Assembly (NCBI RefSeq): GCF_040412425.1
Contig: NC_089766.1
Span: forward strand, 19,095,558-19,159,557
Length of the DNA stretch: 64,000 bases
Direction of reading: 5' to 3'
Source: Macrobrachium rosenbergii
Taxonomy: Eukaryota > Arthropoda > Malacostraca > Decapoda > Palaemonidae
Shown here piece by piece: positions 22,857 through 37,787 of the stretch. How positions within the stretch are numbered: position 1 is the stretch's first letter; every line of letters starts with the position of its first letter. The position numbers were made by a program, and so were the translations under genes. The notes beneath the pieces are model-generated. The model was not told the origin of the DNA. It did not search any database and worked only from the letters and a program-made list of their open reading frames with translations.

Positions 22857-24958
22857 ATTATCTAAAAAAAAACTAACAGAGGCTGATCTGATTCTCTCCA
22901 TCAGTGGTGAGACGAAAGTTCTTTAAGAGGATCATACTGACAGCTATTGAAAAGTATCGAACCGTGGACAGATGTTCCCGAATAGGAACATCAAGATTCG
23001 TAATTCAAAGCCAGACACAGAAGAATGGTCATCAGAGCACGATCTGGTATAAAGGCAGAGGGATGGTCTGATTCCCGGGGACTATAATTGGTGGAAAATT
23101 TGTCTTTCCTTATCTCTCTCTGTGAAGAGACACTGACCCATAGTTGGAAATAAGTTGGCTTTCGCCACATTTTCCGATGACATGAAATCATTTCAAGGCC
23201 TTGATATTTTTATAAAGTAAACCTAATTCATCGCCAGGTGAAATCCCGTAGTGCAAGATAAAGTAGTGATTGATTGATGACAATCGTTGATTAAGGAGTA
23301 ATAAATAATTGGTTAATCATACAGAGCACGGTTGGTGCATCTACATGAAGGAAGATATAAAAGGGATAACTGAAACATTCCTTAGTTTCCTGACTTACCA
23401 CTCTTACTCACTGGCAATCCTTTTTTGTATGCTTGCAATCTTTGATGTTATGTCAAAGATGTTAAGCGTGACATTTGCGCAAGTAATAAAGGAAGGGCTG
23501 CATTATCATAGTAAGTGAAGGTGTAGATTAAGTGAGATTTTTTTCATCGTCAAATATCTGGGATTAGATTCTCTCACAGACTTGAAAGGAAATAAATTGT
23601 TGGGCTGTGCTGAGTTTGTTCAGTTTAAAAAGGTGAAGATGATCGTTGGCGTGTTTCTAAACCTGAAAGTGTCGCTTTCGTGACCAGAACAAGCAGTACT
23701 GAGGTTTTATCAAAAAGACCAAGCCTTTAGAACAGTAGGTAAGGAGGAGGGCAGGGGAGAGGTAGGAAGGTCAGGTCAGGTCAGATTCAGGTTAGGTGCC
23801 GAATGGTGAGGTTTGCCAATTTTCACTCTCAGTTCGGCTATATTTTCTGCTTGAACCACAAGCCACGTCAGCCATAAAAACAGATATGAACAAAGACAAA
23901 TAGAAGAGAGAAAAGCTCCGACTCTGTTCTCACCTCCCAGACGCCATCTGCCTGCAGTCATACCGTTTTTCAGATGATTAGAGCCTCCATGGAAAATTTC
24001 AGGTTGTTTGCAAATTCAGCCATTACAGAGTTGAGAAAACCAACTCTAAAACAAACAATGAAAACATGAGGTAAACTGAGAACAAGGCAGTACTGCAGGT
24101 CTTGCAGCCCCACTTTAAGAAAGAAAGACATTTAAAACCAGCCTACATCTTATTCTTATTCTTTTGACAATTCATTCATTACAGCTGGAAAAAACACCAA
24201 AGCCCCCAAAATAGACTAATTTCTGTGGGGCACCCAACTTGATATTTTCCTTAAGCAGACTGAAAGAAATAATCCCATAAGGATTACTAAGTCCAATCCT
24301 TCAAATCCTTGAGACTATGGTTCCTTCAACACGAGATTTATCACTTGAAAAAATGAAGGAAATGCCACAAAATACGAATCTGAATTGTTCTATGAAAATA
24401 ACAGAAAAGGACTTGTAATATTTATATGCCGCATAATAAGACAATAAAATAATAATAAAATGCCATATAACAAAAGAATCCTATTAACAAAAGTTCTCAA
24501 ATGGAAATAAAATCAAATAAATATGCTGGTTATAATATCAGAAAGAGTCATTTGGAAGAGAGTCCTTATATAATACAATAAAAGAAGAGAACTTTAGCAT
24601 TGTATGACCTATGCAGAAGTTATCATCTTCATGACCGTATTAGGTTAAGATCTGTTCTCAAGTGAGTGTCTCAACGATCCTGGATCCAGAGAGGTATTCC
24701 AAGTGCGAGCTATGAGGTCAAAGCAAAAGGGCATCTTGACCTTCCCGTCGGAAGACAAGAAAGGAAATCTTGACACAGTCGATATTCCATCGATGCTTCC
24801 GGTGTTCAGATACTTGAGTCGCCAGCCTCTGCCTTCTCTCACACTCTGGCCACTGATCAGGGCTGAAGTCATTTCTTTATTATTCTATTTTGTTGGTAAA
24901 TTCTTTACTTTAAAGAATGCTGAATTACAGCGAAAAGAAGTTCTTATATAAAAATATA
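22855..24958. other. unassigned sequence
   Basis: No recognisable gene. A short ggtcag tandem (about four units) lies at 23769-23786. Frames at 23309-23518 and 24645-24951 lack recognisable domains. Confidence 0.3.
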
Positions 24959-25028
24959 TACATACATACAGCTCACGCACACGCACACACACACACACAT
25001 GTATATATAAAATATATAATATAAATAT

Positions 25029-25063
<35 letters not shown>
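24959..25063. repeat. compound (CA)n/(TA)n microsatellite
   Basis: A CA-rich tract near 24975-24999 followed by interrupted TA runs. Confidence 0.9.
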
Positions 25064-25149
25064 GACTTTTTATCATATCAAATAAAAATAAACCAATATA
25101 CAATCTTCTTTTAAATCCACGTGCATTTTCCCATTATTATATGGGAGAT

Positions 25150-25470
25150 ATATATATATATATGTTAATTCAAGGGGACTTTTGATTGACAATAATATAG
25201 GGTCGTCCCGTGGCTCGAACCAACGAAGGATCAAGAACTTATCATCTTGGACGCCTTAATCCACACGGCTGTTCTCCAAGAGTGTCTGAGAACTATCCTT
25301 TAATATCCAAGCTCTACAAGTTATACGTGAACTCGAAGGTGTTTTTATTTAGAGACGTCGTCCACTCCACCTCTGCTTTGACAAGAACTGACAAGTGCCT
25401 TAATCCACACAGCCAATGATATGGATATCGGCTTATCTATTGATTCATCGAATTCAGGTGTTTGTATTTA
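25150..25470 (-). repeat. tRNA-Ser/Leu-like SINE, partly duplicated
   Basis: On the minus strand, TGGATTAAGGCGTCC (25263-25249) fits box A of a class II tRNA (tggTTAAGGCG). GGTTCGAGCCA (25221-25211) fits box B. The spacing is about right for a tRNA gene, but the rest does not fold as a functional tRNA. A second box A-like copy (tggattaaggcactt) lies at 25408-25395. The segment ggtgtttttatttagagacg at 25337 recurs as ggtgtttgtatttagagacg at 25458. So the element is at least partly tandem. Box B is missing from the second copy. Confidence 0.6.
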
Positions 25471-25541
25471 GAGACGATATACCTCTGCCTTGTTGATGAC
25501 TTCTCACCTCTTATGACTTTTTATCACATCAGGGCTGAATA

Positions 25542-25801
<260 letters not shown>

Positions 25802-25806
<5 letters not shown>

Positions 25807-26895
25807 GTTTTTATTAAAGGCGTTCCAGGTTCTATGCGCTATCTCACTGCAAGTGCGGAACCTTTATCGCAATCATTGTCTTCGAAAAGCGAACAAGTCA
25901 TTTGGGCATCGTATTGGACCTGCTGTTTTTTGTACAGTCGAAGGCAATTTGACTTTCATGCCTCAGGCGCAGGCTACAGAAGAGCGCAGATGTAAACAAA
26001 ACAAGCAATTAGACATCTTGAAACTGGTCTGATGAGGAGTTTTTTCGTTTCATGAAGGAAGAAATTCATTGTCTTCAGCTGCTAATCAGATTCACGTCCT
26101 TAGAGCCTGATTCCATTGTATCAGCATCAGTTGTAAATGGGTTGCGTGTAAGACGAAAGTGAAGGAGAAGAAGAATTAAGAAATATTTCGGTGGATAAAC
26201 AAACTGATTGGGGGACAGCAAGAGGCAAACACTCAAGCAGACACAGAAGGACAGAGACGGAATCAGGACCTAAAATAGCAACTGAAATATTAAGTGCCTG
26301 ACGAGCTTCAATGATGAGATCCCAATTGGCCCTGGTTTTCAGCCAGACCGTTTTCCAATGGTGGAATTAGGAATACAATACAACACAAATATTAGCATCT
26401 CTAATTTATGGTTCCTCACAAGAATCAGTGTTACTTCAAAAAAGTTTATTATTTCTTAAAAAGGTCCTCCGGTAGGCCGCTCACCATCCAAAACAACAAA
26501 ACACGACGCCCGCAGAATGTCGGGTTTCCCCAGAAAACACAAATCGATTACTGATGGCCGAGTCAGTGATTTTTAAGTATTTTCAGAACTATAGTATTTT
26601 ATTTGTAAAAAAGGTCAACCACAAAGTCAATGCATGAGAAAAATCTTCTCATGTTGGGCAAACAATCATTAGGTATTATTCAAGTGTGAGAAACACATCT
26701 GATCATAAAATTATGCTCCTCTTGTTCTAGTGTCCACCACTACTTTTCCGCTCACGGAAACCAAATGTCTTGTCAGAATTATGTGATAATGAATCAGTTA
26801 GTAGCTGACCATGTCTCTGTCTACACTCGCATCCTAAAATTATTCAAGCTCCCCTTATATTGACAAACGCATCTGATCTTATAAATTAGGATATA

Positions 26896-26900
<5 letters not shown>
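25802..26900. other. unassigned sequence
   Basis: The first 230 bp after the CT tract is open in two plus-strand frames (to 25995 and 26032) and is GC-richer. No domain was recognised. The rest is featureless. Confidence 0.3.
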
Positions 26901-27419
<519 letters not shown>

Positions 27420-27422
<3 letters not shown>

Positions 27423-28303
27423 ACATAACATAATAACATATTTCTATTTATTGTGTATCCAAATTTCTATTTTTACAAATATCAACAAAAAAGACATAAA
27501 AATGATTCACTAATTATGTACACTTACCAATAAACTTCAAATGACGTCACGCAACTTCGCAAGTCCACCACTCGTCCCTCTGAAGAAGAAGAAACAAGTT
27601 ATTGTACAAAAACTTCCAAAGTACAGCACAACAGGCAGCCCGGACGCAGAATGTGTATAGGGGAAAGCCCTCTTTGATGAATAGCATTGGCTGTGGCATT
27701 GTACATACCTTTTCCACCCTATTGATTACGAGACAAATGTCATTCATCAGGGCTGATATGGTATTCAGGTAGTATTACAAAATATAAGTGCTTACAGATA
27801 ACAATATAATGGAATTACAATATATTAGTAGAAATTACTCATTAAAAGATTGCACAACGAGATTTGTCTTAAATATTACAGTTATGCAACTCTTATATAT
27901 TACTGTACATTAAGAAAATAATTTGAATTACTGCTATAAAATATACATTTTATCAGGTTTCTGTAAAGGATCACAATTGCTACAGTGTAACATGTGGTAT
28001 AATTTATAGTAATTAATGCCATCTGATACTTTATATCATTTTAAGAAATGTTTCAAATAATTACTTAAATGAATAAATTACGTCTGGATGAGGTTAACGC
28101 ATCAAGTTTTATAGAAATTTCACACAAAATTTAGACATACAAGTTTTAATGATGTTAACAGGTAGCTGCAGAAAAAGATGTACTTCAATTTAGTTTATAT
28201 TCAAATATAGTACAGTATATACATGTCTATTGACTATCTGGAGCAAGCAGATTTTTGATGGGATTTCAAAACCATTTTCAGCACTAGGTTGTAGAAAATG
28301 CTT
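27420..28303. other. unassigned AT-rich sequence
   Basis: A 66-codon minus-strand frame at 27547-27747 has no recognised domain. No other structure seen. Confidence 0.3.
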
Positions 28304-28462
28304 AAGGATGGAAAGTAAGATGGAAGAAAGAGAATATGAAAGGGGGTACAGTAAAAAAATGAAAGGGATTACAGCTTAGGGCTGAAGGCACTCAGCAAAA
28401 ACATTATAATGCCTACAGTGCAAGAGTGCGAGGTGGGCTGACAGCACTAACCTCACTACTTG
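28304..28462 (+). repeat. interspersed palindromic SINE-like repeat, copy 2 (5' truncated)
   Basis: Covers only the 3' half: ggatggaaagtaagatggaa, gaatatgaaagggggtacag, the ttacagcttagggctgaagg block, and a decayed 3' hairpin (cctacagtgcaagagtgcga). Truncation at the 5' end is typical of retroposed copies. Confidence 0.8.
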
Positions 28463-28524
28463 GGATGATAATTATAGTTGTAACTGTTGAATATTAACAA
28501 TAAGTATATTATTACAATAAATCG

Positions 28525-28527
<3 letters not shown>

Positions 28528-28615
<88 letters not shown>
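28528..28615. repeat. (TA)n microsatellite
   Basis: About 44 TA units. Confidence 0.95.
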
Positions 28616-28619
<4 letters not shown>

Positions 28620-28956
28620 CACTAATCAGGAATCCCTTCTCTGTCGCGAGTTAAAATTGCTGAAGTCCCAGTTGCATAAAATGCTGACACGCAATCTGTA
28701 CTTGCAATAGGTAAACCTCCGTTTCTGAGAGTGCGTTGTGTAATGATATCACACGTATTCGAAAACCATATACCATACTGATTCCCTGAATGCAGAGTCT
28801 ATTATCTATTCAAACTTAAAGTCTACTGGGCATCTTTGCTAAATATCAGCCTTGTAGCAGAACTTGATAAGTGGGACGGTTGCAAATATATCCGCAATTG
28901 AAATTTTGTCGAGATAGAGTTTGATTAAATATGCGTCACAACATCTAGGTTATTAT

Positions 28957-30808
<1,852 letters not shown>

Positions 30809-31844
30809 GAGTTATATCAGTGAGAGAAGACCTTACCTTACAGACCTTACAATTCGTTCAGGTTGCCCCAGGTCCCTCGGTGAGCGCCTTTGATGTCTAC
30901 CAGAGAACGCTGCGCATCTTCCGGTATATTTGCATCTTCCAGTCTTGGATGGTCTGGGATGCATCTTAGATGCTGTGAGCTTATTCTTAAACACATCTAC
31001 AGCTCACTCCTGTATATTCCTCAGATGAGCTGGTAGCGCATTGAATGACAGCTGCATTATACGATGCTGGTGGGCGTGGTGGATTAATGTCCTGTGTGCT
31101 TTCTTAATTTTCCTGGTATAGTTTTGGCACTATTAATCTACCTCTGCTTGCTCTTTTGATAATTTTAGTTCCATGATGTTTCAGTAATTCCTTCTATCTG
31201 TTTCCATGCTTGAATTACCATGTGCGTTCTCTTCTCCCTTTCAAGACTATATAAATTTAAGAACTGTAATTCTTTCCAGTAGTCAGGTCCTTAACTTCTT
31301 CTATTCTAGCTGTAAATGACCTTTGTGCCTCTCTATTTGTGCAATATCACTTTTGGTAGTGTGGGTACCATATTATATTGCAATATTCAAGTGAGATAAA
31401 TACGTACGTTTTATAAAGCATAATCATGTGTTCAGCTTTTCTTGTTTTGAAGTGCCAGAACAACATTCCATTTTGCTTTGCATTTGCCAATAGAATTGCT
31501 ATTTGATCATTGCATAACATATTCCTATTCAACATCACACCAAGGTCTTCAACTGCTTCCTTGTTTGTGATTGTCTCGATATTGAGTCAACATATGCTGC
31601 TTTTCCTACTTTATCACCATAGTTCATTGATTCAAATTTATCAGAGTTAAATGCCATCTGTTTATCTCTGCCCATTTATATATTTTGTTTAGGTCTCTTT
31701 GTAGCGAGTTCCTATCTTCATCACTACTTAATTTCTCTACTTATTCTTGTGTCATCTGCGAAACTTCTTACTACTGAGTCCTTAACATTTACTGTCTATG
31801 TCTGCAATCCTGTCACAAACAGCAACACCAGCTAACGTGCCCTG

Positions 31845-32500
31845 TAGTACACCGGATATTACACCGTAGCTTCATCAATTTCTCATCGTTTGCAATCACT
31901 ATCACAATTTTTCTATTTTTCAAAAATTCTTGTATCCATCTTCTACTTTGTCAACAATGTTATGTTTTCTAATTTTTTGCTAATATATTGCAGTCTACCT
32001 TGTCAAAAGCTTGCAAAGTCTGGAGTAAACCACATCTGTATCTTTTCATTTATCATATTTTTATATATATGCTTTCTTGGTGGACTAACAGTTGGGTTTG
32101 TGTGCTTTTTGGTACAAAACCATGTTGTCCTATATTAGACAATCTATTTTTCATTAAATGTTTCATTATATTTTTTCAATGCCCTTTGCTCTTTCATAAT
32201 GAGATGTCAGACTCCACAGGCCTATAATTGCCTCTAGTCTTGAACCACTTTTGAAAATGCAGGGTAATATATGCTTAATTTATGCTCATCTAAATCTTGC
32301 CTGTATCATACTTTGTCTTAATAATATTGCTGCGCGGCTTTGCGATTGGATAGACCACTTTCTTTAACGCAATATGGCAGGTACTCCATCTGGTCCTGCT
32401 GCTGATCCATTTTAATTTCATTAATAGCCTGCAATATCGGCTTCTGTAATATCTATATCTGATAAGTATTCAGTATTTTCATCTCTTATTTCTGTATTCT
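31845..32500 (-). repeat. tandem duplicate A of the LINE RT segment
   Basis: This segment repeats 32500-33175 in direct orientation with the same sequence order (cttcatcaatttctcatcgt at 31871 against cttcatcaaatttctcatcg at 32531). Compared with copy B it carries many single-base insertions and deletions. It contains RT motifs from NEIKMDQ to VLQGT. Confidence 0.8.
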
Positions 32501-33175
32501 GTGTACCCTGTGGTACACGGATATTACCATGCTTCATCAAATTTCTCATCGTTTGCAATCACTATCATTTTCTGTTTGCAAAAATTCTTTTATCCATCTT
32601 CTACTTTGTCCCAACAATGTTATGTTTCTAATTTTTTTCGCTAATATATTATGATCTACTACCTTGTCAAAAGCTTTTGCAAAGTCTGAGTAAACCACAT
32701 CTGTATCTTTTTCATTTATCATATTTTTATATATGCTTTTCATGGTGGACTAAACAGTTGGGTTTGTGTACTTTTCCAGGTACAAAACCATGTTGTCTAT
32801 ATTGAATAATCTATTTTTCATTAAATGTTTCATTATATTTTTATTACCACTTTCATATACTTTCATAATATGAGATGTCAGACTCACAGGCCTATAATTA
32901 CTTGCCTCTGATCTTGAACCACTTTTGAAAGTAGGGTAATATATGCTAATTTGCTTCTCCATCATAAATCTTGCCTGTATCTATACTTTGTCTTAATAAT
33001 ATTGCTATGGCTTTGCGATTGAATGAACCACTTTCTTTAACAATATGACAGGTACTCCATCTGGTCCTGCTGATCCATTTTAATTTCATTAATAGCCTGC
33101 ACAATATCAGCTTCTGTAATATACATATCTGATAAGTATTCAGTATTTTCATCTCTTATTTCTGTATCATTATCT
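32500..33175 (-). repeat. tandem duplicate B of the LINE RT segment
   Basis: This is the better-preserved copy, open for 60-70 codons at a time on the minus strand. In the minus-strand reading the join falls just after VPQGT. The next codons restart at TEIRDENTEYLSDI, so the RT N-terminal half is read twice before the FADD half. Confidence 0.8.
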
Positions 33176-34899
33176 TCATTTTCAATTCTAGGTGTAAATT
33201 CACTCTTATATCTTTCTGCTATTAATAATATTTACATATTTCCTTTTTCATTCGTTAATCCTTCAATTCTTGGAGGCCTATTTCTCTCTTATTTATTCAT
33301 CTTTTTTGCATATGAATAAAAAATTTTTAGGGATTTTAGCCATTATTTTGTAGTGTCATTTCTTCTAGGTTCCCTTTTTCATTTTCTTTTGATTGTATAA
33401 TCTTTTGTTCTGCATTTTCTATCTTACTTTTTAGTTCCATCACTTTCCATGCATTCTTTTCTTTTGCAAGAGCTTTTTTCCACTCTAATTTTTCTGGAAC
33501 AAGATCCTTCTGTCTCTTGGAATTCGTGACTGATGATTACTTTTTTCTTGATATATGTTTTGCTTGACACTCTATTTTTATATAATATATCAGTATTTAC
33601 CTGTATATCATCACTTACAAATATATTTTCCCATTCTTTGTTTTAATTCTTCATTTATTTTGGCAATTTATATTCTTACTATAGAAATTGTATTTCATAT
33701 CCTTCCCATTTTTTGTCTCTTGCTTTCTCTGTTTTCATATGTTCTGGAACGGACTATTAGTTCTATGACATTATAGTTAGAAATACTAAGTGATTATATA
33801 CTATTATTTCTTTAACATAGTTCACCTCATTCACAAATACTAGATCTAAATATTATCTTTTCTTGTTGGTAGGTGATTTGTTGCTGAATGTTATGTTCTA
33901 GTAGCATATCTAATAGCTTTCAAAATTGCCTCTTATCTTCTGCACTACTATTGCTCTCTTTTTTTATATGTATAAATACAGCCACAGTCTCTATTCGTTC
34001 TTTCCATTCTACAAAGGAAGAGATTCTAAAAAGTCTCTCAGTTAGGAGTATAGTCCAATCACTTGTAATTTCTACATATTTCATCAATTTTCAATTATTA
34101 TGTCAAACTCTTTGAAAATGATAGAAGTCTATATATTACAATGTTTACACTAATTTTTCAGATTCAAATTCTACCGCTATTAAATTCACATTCTGTGTTA
34201 CTATATTTCTCACAGATTTTTCCTTGGTGGCATCTCTCCCATATATCATGGTTCCCCATGATTTCTATTTTTCTATCTGATCTATGATTTGGAAACCCTT
34301 TATCTGGTCATCATTACCAGTCTCTTGGGAATACCAGGATTTCATATATTCAATATTTCTATTTTTCATTTGGGTTAGTTCTTTAAGAACTCTATCTTTC
34401 TTTTGAGTTACTCGAAACTAAACCCTGCGTTCATCACTATGATGGTTCGTATTATCTCCATTATCTAATATAGGTAATAATAAGGATTTTCTATGTCTTT
34501 CCTGTTCTGATATGTTGATCTTTTTCATTTCCAGAAATTCGTGTTAAAATCAACTTTTCCATTATACTTGTTCTTCAGCTTCATATTTATTCACTTTGTG
34601 CATAAACCTGCACTTATCTCCATATCTGCACCATCCTTAGCATCATAGATGCATTTAGCATTTTCCTTATTGCTGTATCTGGGTACATTGGCTCATATCG
34701 TGGTGCTGACATTTCTTAATGTGTTGGTGGCTTGTTTTTGCCTTCATCATGATCTTTGTTCTTTTCTTTATTTGTTTCATTTTACCTTGATTTTTATATG
34801 TATTTGATTTTGATTTTGGTTTTCATGGCTACAGGATGCATGTACCTACATTCTTATTAAACCTACATCCATTTCCTTCTTTCCATTTCTACATATTTT

Positions 34900-34900
<1 letters not shown>

Positions 34901-34937
<37 letters not shown>

Positions 34938-34948
34938 ATGACGATACT

Positions 34949-34995
<47 letters not shown>

Positions 34996-35110
34996 ATGAC
35001 GATACTGCAGAGAGAGAGAGAGAGAGAGAGAGAGACCATGACGATACTGCAGAGAGAGAGAGAGAGAGAGAGAGAGACCATGACGATACTGCAGAGGGCC
35101 ATGACGATAC

Positions 35111-35174
<64 letters not shown>

Positions 35175-35190
35175 CAGACAGACAGACAGA
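34901..35190. repeat. minisatellite of (GA)n plus an 18-bp core
   Basis: Five copies of accatgacgatactgcag (near 34935, 34992, 35034, 35077 and 35098) are separated by GA tracts of 6-40 bp, ending in a long GA run with gacagacagacag at 35174-35186. Open frames on both strands here are repeat translation. It lies directly upstream of the 5' end of the second LINE. Confidence 0.9.
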
Positions 35191-35214
35191 GAGAGAGAGA
35201 GAGAAGATTATTAT

Positions 35215-37504
35215 ACCAAGGTTGCAGAATATGTAAATAGACAGAGACATGAAAGCAACATCCTGTCAGTTGTGTAACGCTGCCACCTCATTCTTTACAG
35301 GCAGAATGTTTGCTACTATAACTTCATAGACAGACATAAAAAACTATTGTATTGTATTCTTGCTTTCAACAGATATTCATCAAAAGGCTTTAGTACAATC
35401 ATTATGAAGGCAGGGTAGGGGTAGGAAGGTTCAGTGTATGTTTTGAGTCTAAATTATGAACTCACACATTTTTTTACTGGAAAGACAAGTTGTGAGGGAA
35501 TAAACCTACACTTTGCCTTGTTCATAACTCTCAGGTTATATCTTACTTTGGGTTCATTCTAGTTTCTGACTGCCAAATTGTCCTAAAATACTCCCAATTC
35601 TAGTCTATAGCACTTCCTGACACACAGGCATTTTCAATTTCTCACCAAAACCTCCAGCATTGTATCAGACGCTGCAACACTTTCGTTTCTCTCACACATC
35701 GTATCAACTAAAAGCTTAACGCAGAGCTGTAGAAAACAAAAATTCTTAATATTCTTTCTAAATCAAACAATGCAACACCTAGCCTTAGTCTTACTGAAAC
35801 TCTTGCCATGTTTTATACCCATCAACAGTTCAGTCACTCATTCCAGGTTCCAAGACCAAGAGTGAGAAGTGACAATCCTTGTTATTACCTATGCATTATC
35901 TTATGATTATCTTTCCTTCAGAGCAGTGCTTGACCTGAAACTGGTGAATGAAATGAGAAGGGCAAATGGTGAGTAAACGACACATGGAAAATGAATGATT
36001 TCATTTACTCAAATGATACTGTTTCCTGCGCTGTGGGACACAATTCTAATGTGCAAAGCGTTTTCTAGACCTATGCAGATAATATGATATTTTAAAGGTG
36101 CCCAGACGAACTAATGCGATTTTCAATGACGACAATGTGTTTCTCGACTAATATACAGAATTAAAATACCTTGATCGAGAGAAACCGTGCAGAAGAGAGC
36201 AGTTAATTTCTGAAAGAACAATGAAATGAACAAAACTCGAGATAAGGAATGTAAGTGGTGACAGCAAACCTGAGGAGAGCGAACTCAAAACCGCAGATCA
36301 TAAACTGTTATGTGATGAATGTTACCGAATCGGAGGAGGAACTGCTGAGCTGACAGTTCTTCTCTCTCCTCAAAATCCGAAAAACCAAAGCCAAACGAAA
36401 GCTGCATAGCGAATGGCCTTTTATTCAATGATGCAAGTGAAAAGGATTTATTCCCTCATCTTAGTCAAGTGTGAAATATAGCAGCCAGTGCCCTGGCTCC
36501 TTTAAAATGACACACGAAACACACACATCAAATCATAGAAATTATAAGTGATAAAAAGTCAGTTTTCTATAACACCAGACGTGCGAATTGAAATCAGCAA
36601 AGTCTCTTTCATTCGACAAATTGACACAGACGGACAAACTACTTCCTGCCTTTCCCCAGACAGAGCAAGAGGTGCTCGTTTAAAGGAAAACGCCACCACG
36701 ACGTCAAGAAGAAAATATGAATATACAAATTCTACGGTGCAGCCAGGATACACCCAAGAAATTGCACCAAACAGGGGTGTGGGGGCAGCTGGCAAGTCTG
36801 GGGAAAGGTGACATAAAATTATGATGATGATGATGATGATGATAGTGACATTATCTTTCTAATGTGGAAGAGGATTACCAACCTTTGTGGAGCTGGTAAA
36901 CCATAATACTTTGACTCCCTTCTTTCAGTTCGTTTAAAAAATAACACAGTGGTTGCTTTGAGAAGTCTCTCTCAGGAGAAGTACAGGAACACCTTATTCA
37001 ATAATGATTAAAATAAAGCGAAAATGTTTCTCTCTAAGGCTTGACTTACGTTTGTTCTAGTTTGCTCTAAGAAACTAATTCACTGACTGTGCTTTACTAA
37101 TTTGGCTCTAAGTAAACTAGACTAATGCTGAATTTCTAACGTCTATAAAATTCTTAGTTTCCTCTCTGTATTTCAGAACAGATCAAAACACAGACAGTGG
37201 CTTTCTAAATTAATTTATTTCTGCTCGAAAGGAAAGAGCAGACTAACCACACAACATAAGTCACTGAGTTGGTTGGAGTATTTTATGATAAGTGAATGAT
37301 ACTGATACAGAAGAAGAAGAAACCAACCTTTCTCCCTTGAACACTTAAAGGACTCAATCTCTGCAAACCTCACTAAGGACACTGACCGTCGAAGGACATC
37401 AGCCGTACTTCCTCCTTGTCCTCCACTGATCAGAAATTATTCGCTTTCACGTTCCACATTCACACATCCTACGATTACCAAAGGTATGAATTAGATGACT
37501 TAGA
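35215..37504. other. unassigned sequence
   Basis: No recognisable gene. A short GAT repeat lies at 36822-36842. Open frames on opposite strands at 36548-36811 have no recognisable domain. Confidence 0.3.
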
Positions 37505-37787
37505 TTTGGATATAGAATTTAGGCCAAAGGCAAGCTTTTCAAACTGAGGTCAATCAACTGTGGAATTGACAGTAAAAGGGTTTGAAAGGTGTAACAGGAG
37601 GGAAACCTCGCAGTTGCACTATGAATCAATTATTAGGAGATGTGGAGAATACGATGGAAGAGAGTGAATATGAACAGAAGTACAGTAAAAGAAATAAAAA
37701 GTTTGGCCAGGGCCGAAGGCACGCAGCAAGAATCCTAAATGGCCTTTGTTTTTATGAGGAGCACTGACACTACCCCCTTACAGGGAC
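37505..37787 (+). repeat. interspersed palindromic SINE-like repeat, copy 3
   Basis: Nearly full length, from gatatagaatttaggccaaa to cactaccccctta. The 5' hairpin part is scrambled (caagcttttcaaactgaggt), while the middle is well kept (acctcgcagttgcactatga). Confidence 0.85.

Larger units (their letters stand above)
30812..34850 (-). pseudogene. second LINE: CCCH zinc finger, endonuclease, RT with internal duplication
   Basis: A degraded non-LTR element in the order expected for the minus strand. Around 34850-34590 lie cysteine-rich pieces (GCRFNKNVGTC, CRYGDKCRFMH) that look like CCCH-type zinc fingers. Endonuclease-like blocks follow at about 34080-33780: TSDWTILLTERLF, then LDLVFVNEVNYVKEIIVYNH, the end of an EEP/APE nuclease. 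RT blocks are INEIKMDQ at about 33090, SRSEASNYRPVSLTSHIMKV at 32920, DVVYSDFAKAFDKV at 32710, ISGVLQGT near 31850 and SFADDTRIS near 31770, with the catalytic FADD kept. The C-terminal part is at 31538-31140 (LLANAKQNGMLFWHFKTRKA). The 3' end near 30812-30960 recurs at 52517-52580. The clade is Jockey superfamily; I cannot place it more finely by eye. Confidence 0.8.

Noticed and set aside
34836..35277. Frames rich in Arg-Glu or Ser-Leu on both strands
   Set aside because: Translation of the GA/CT minisatellite.
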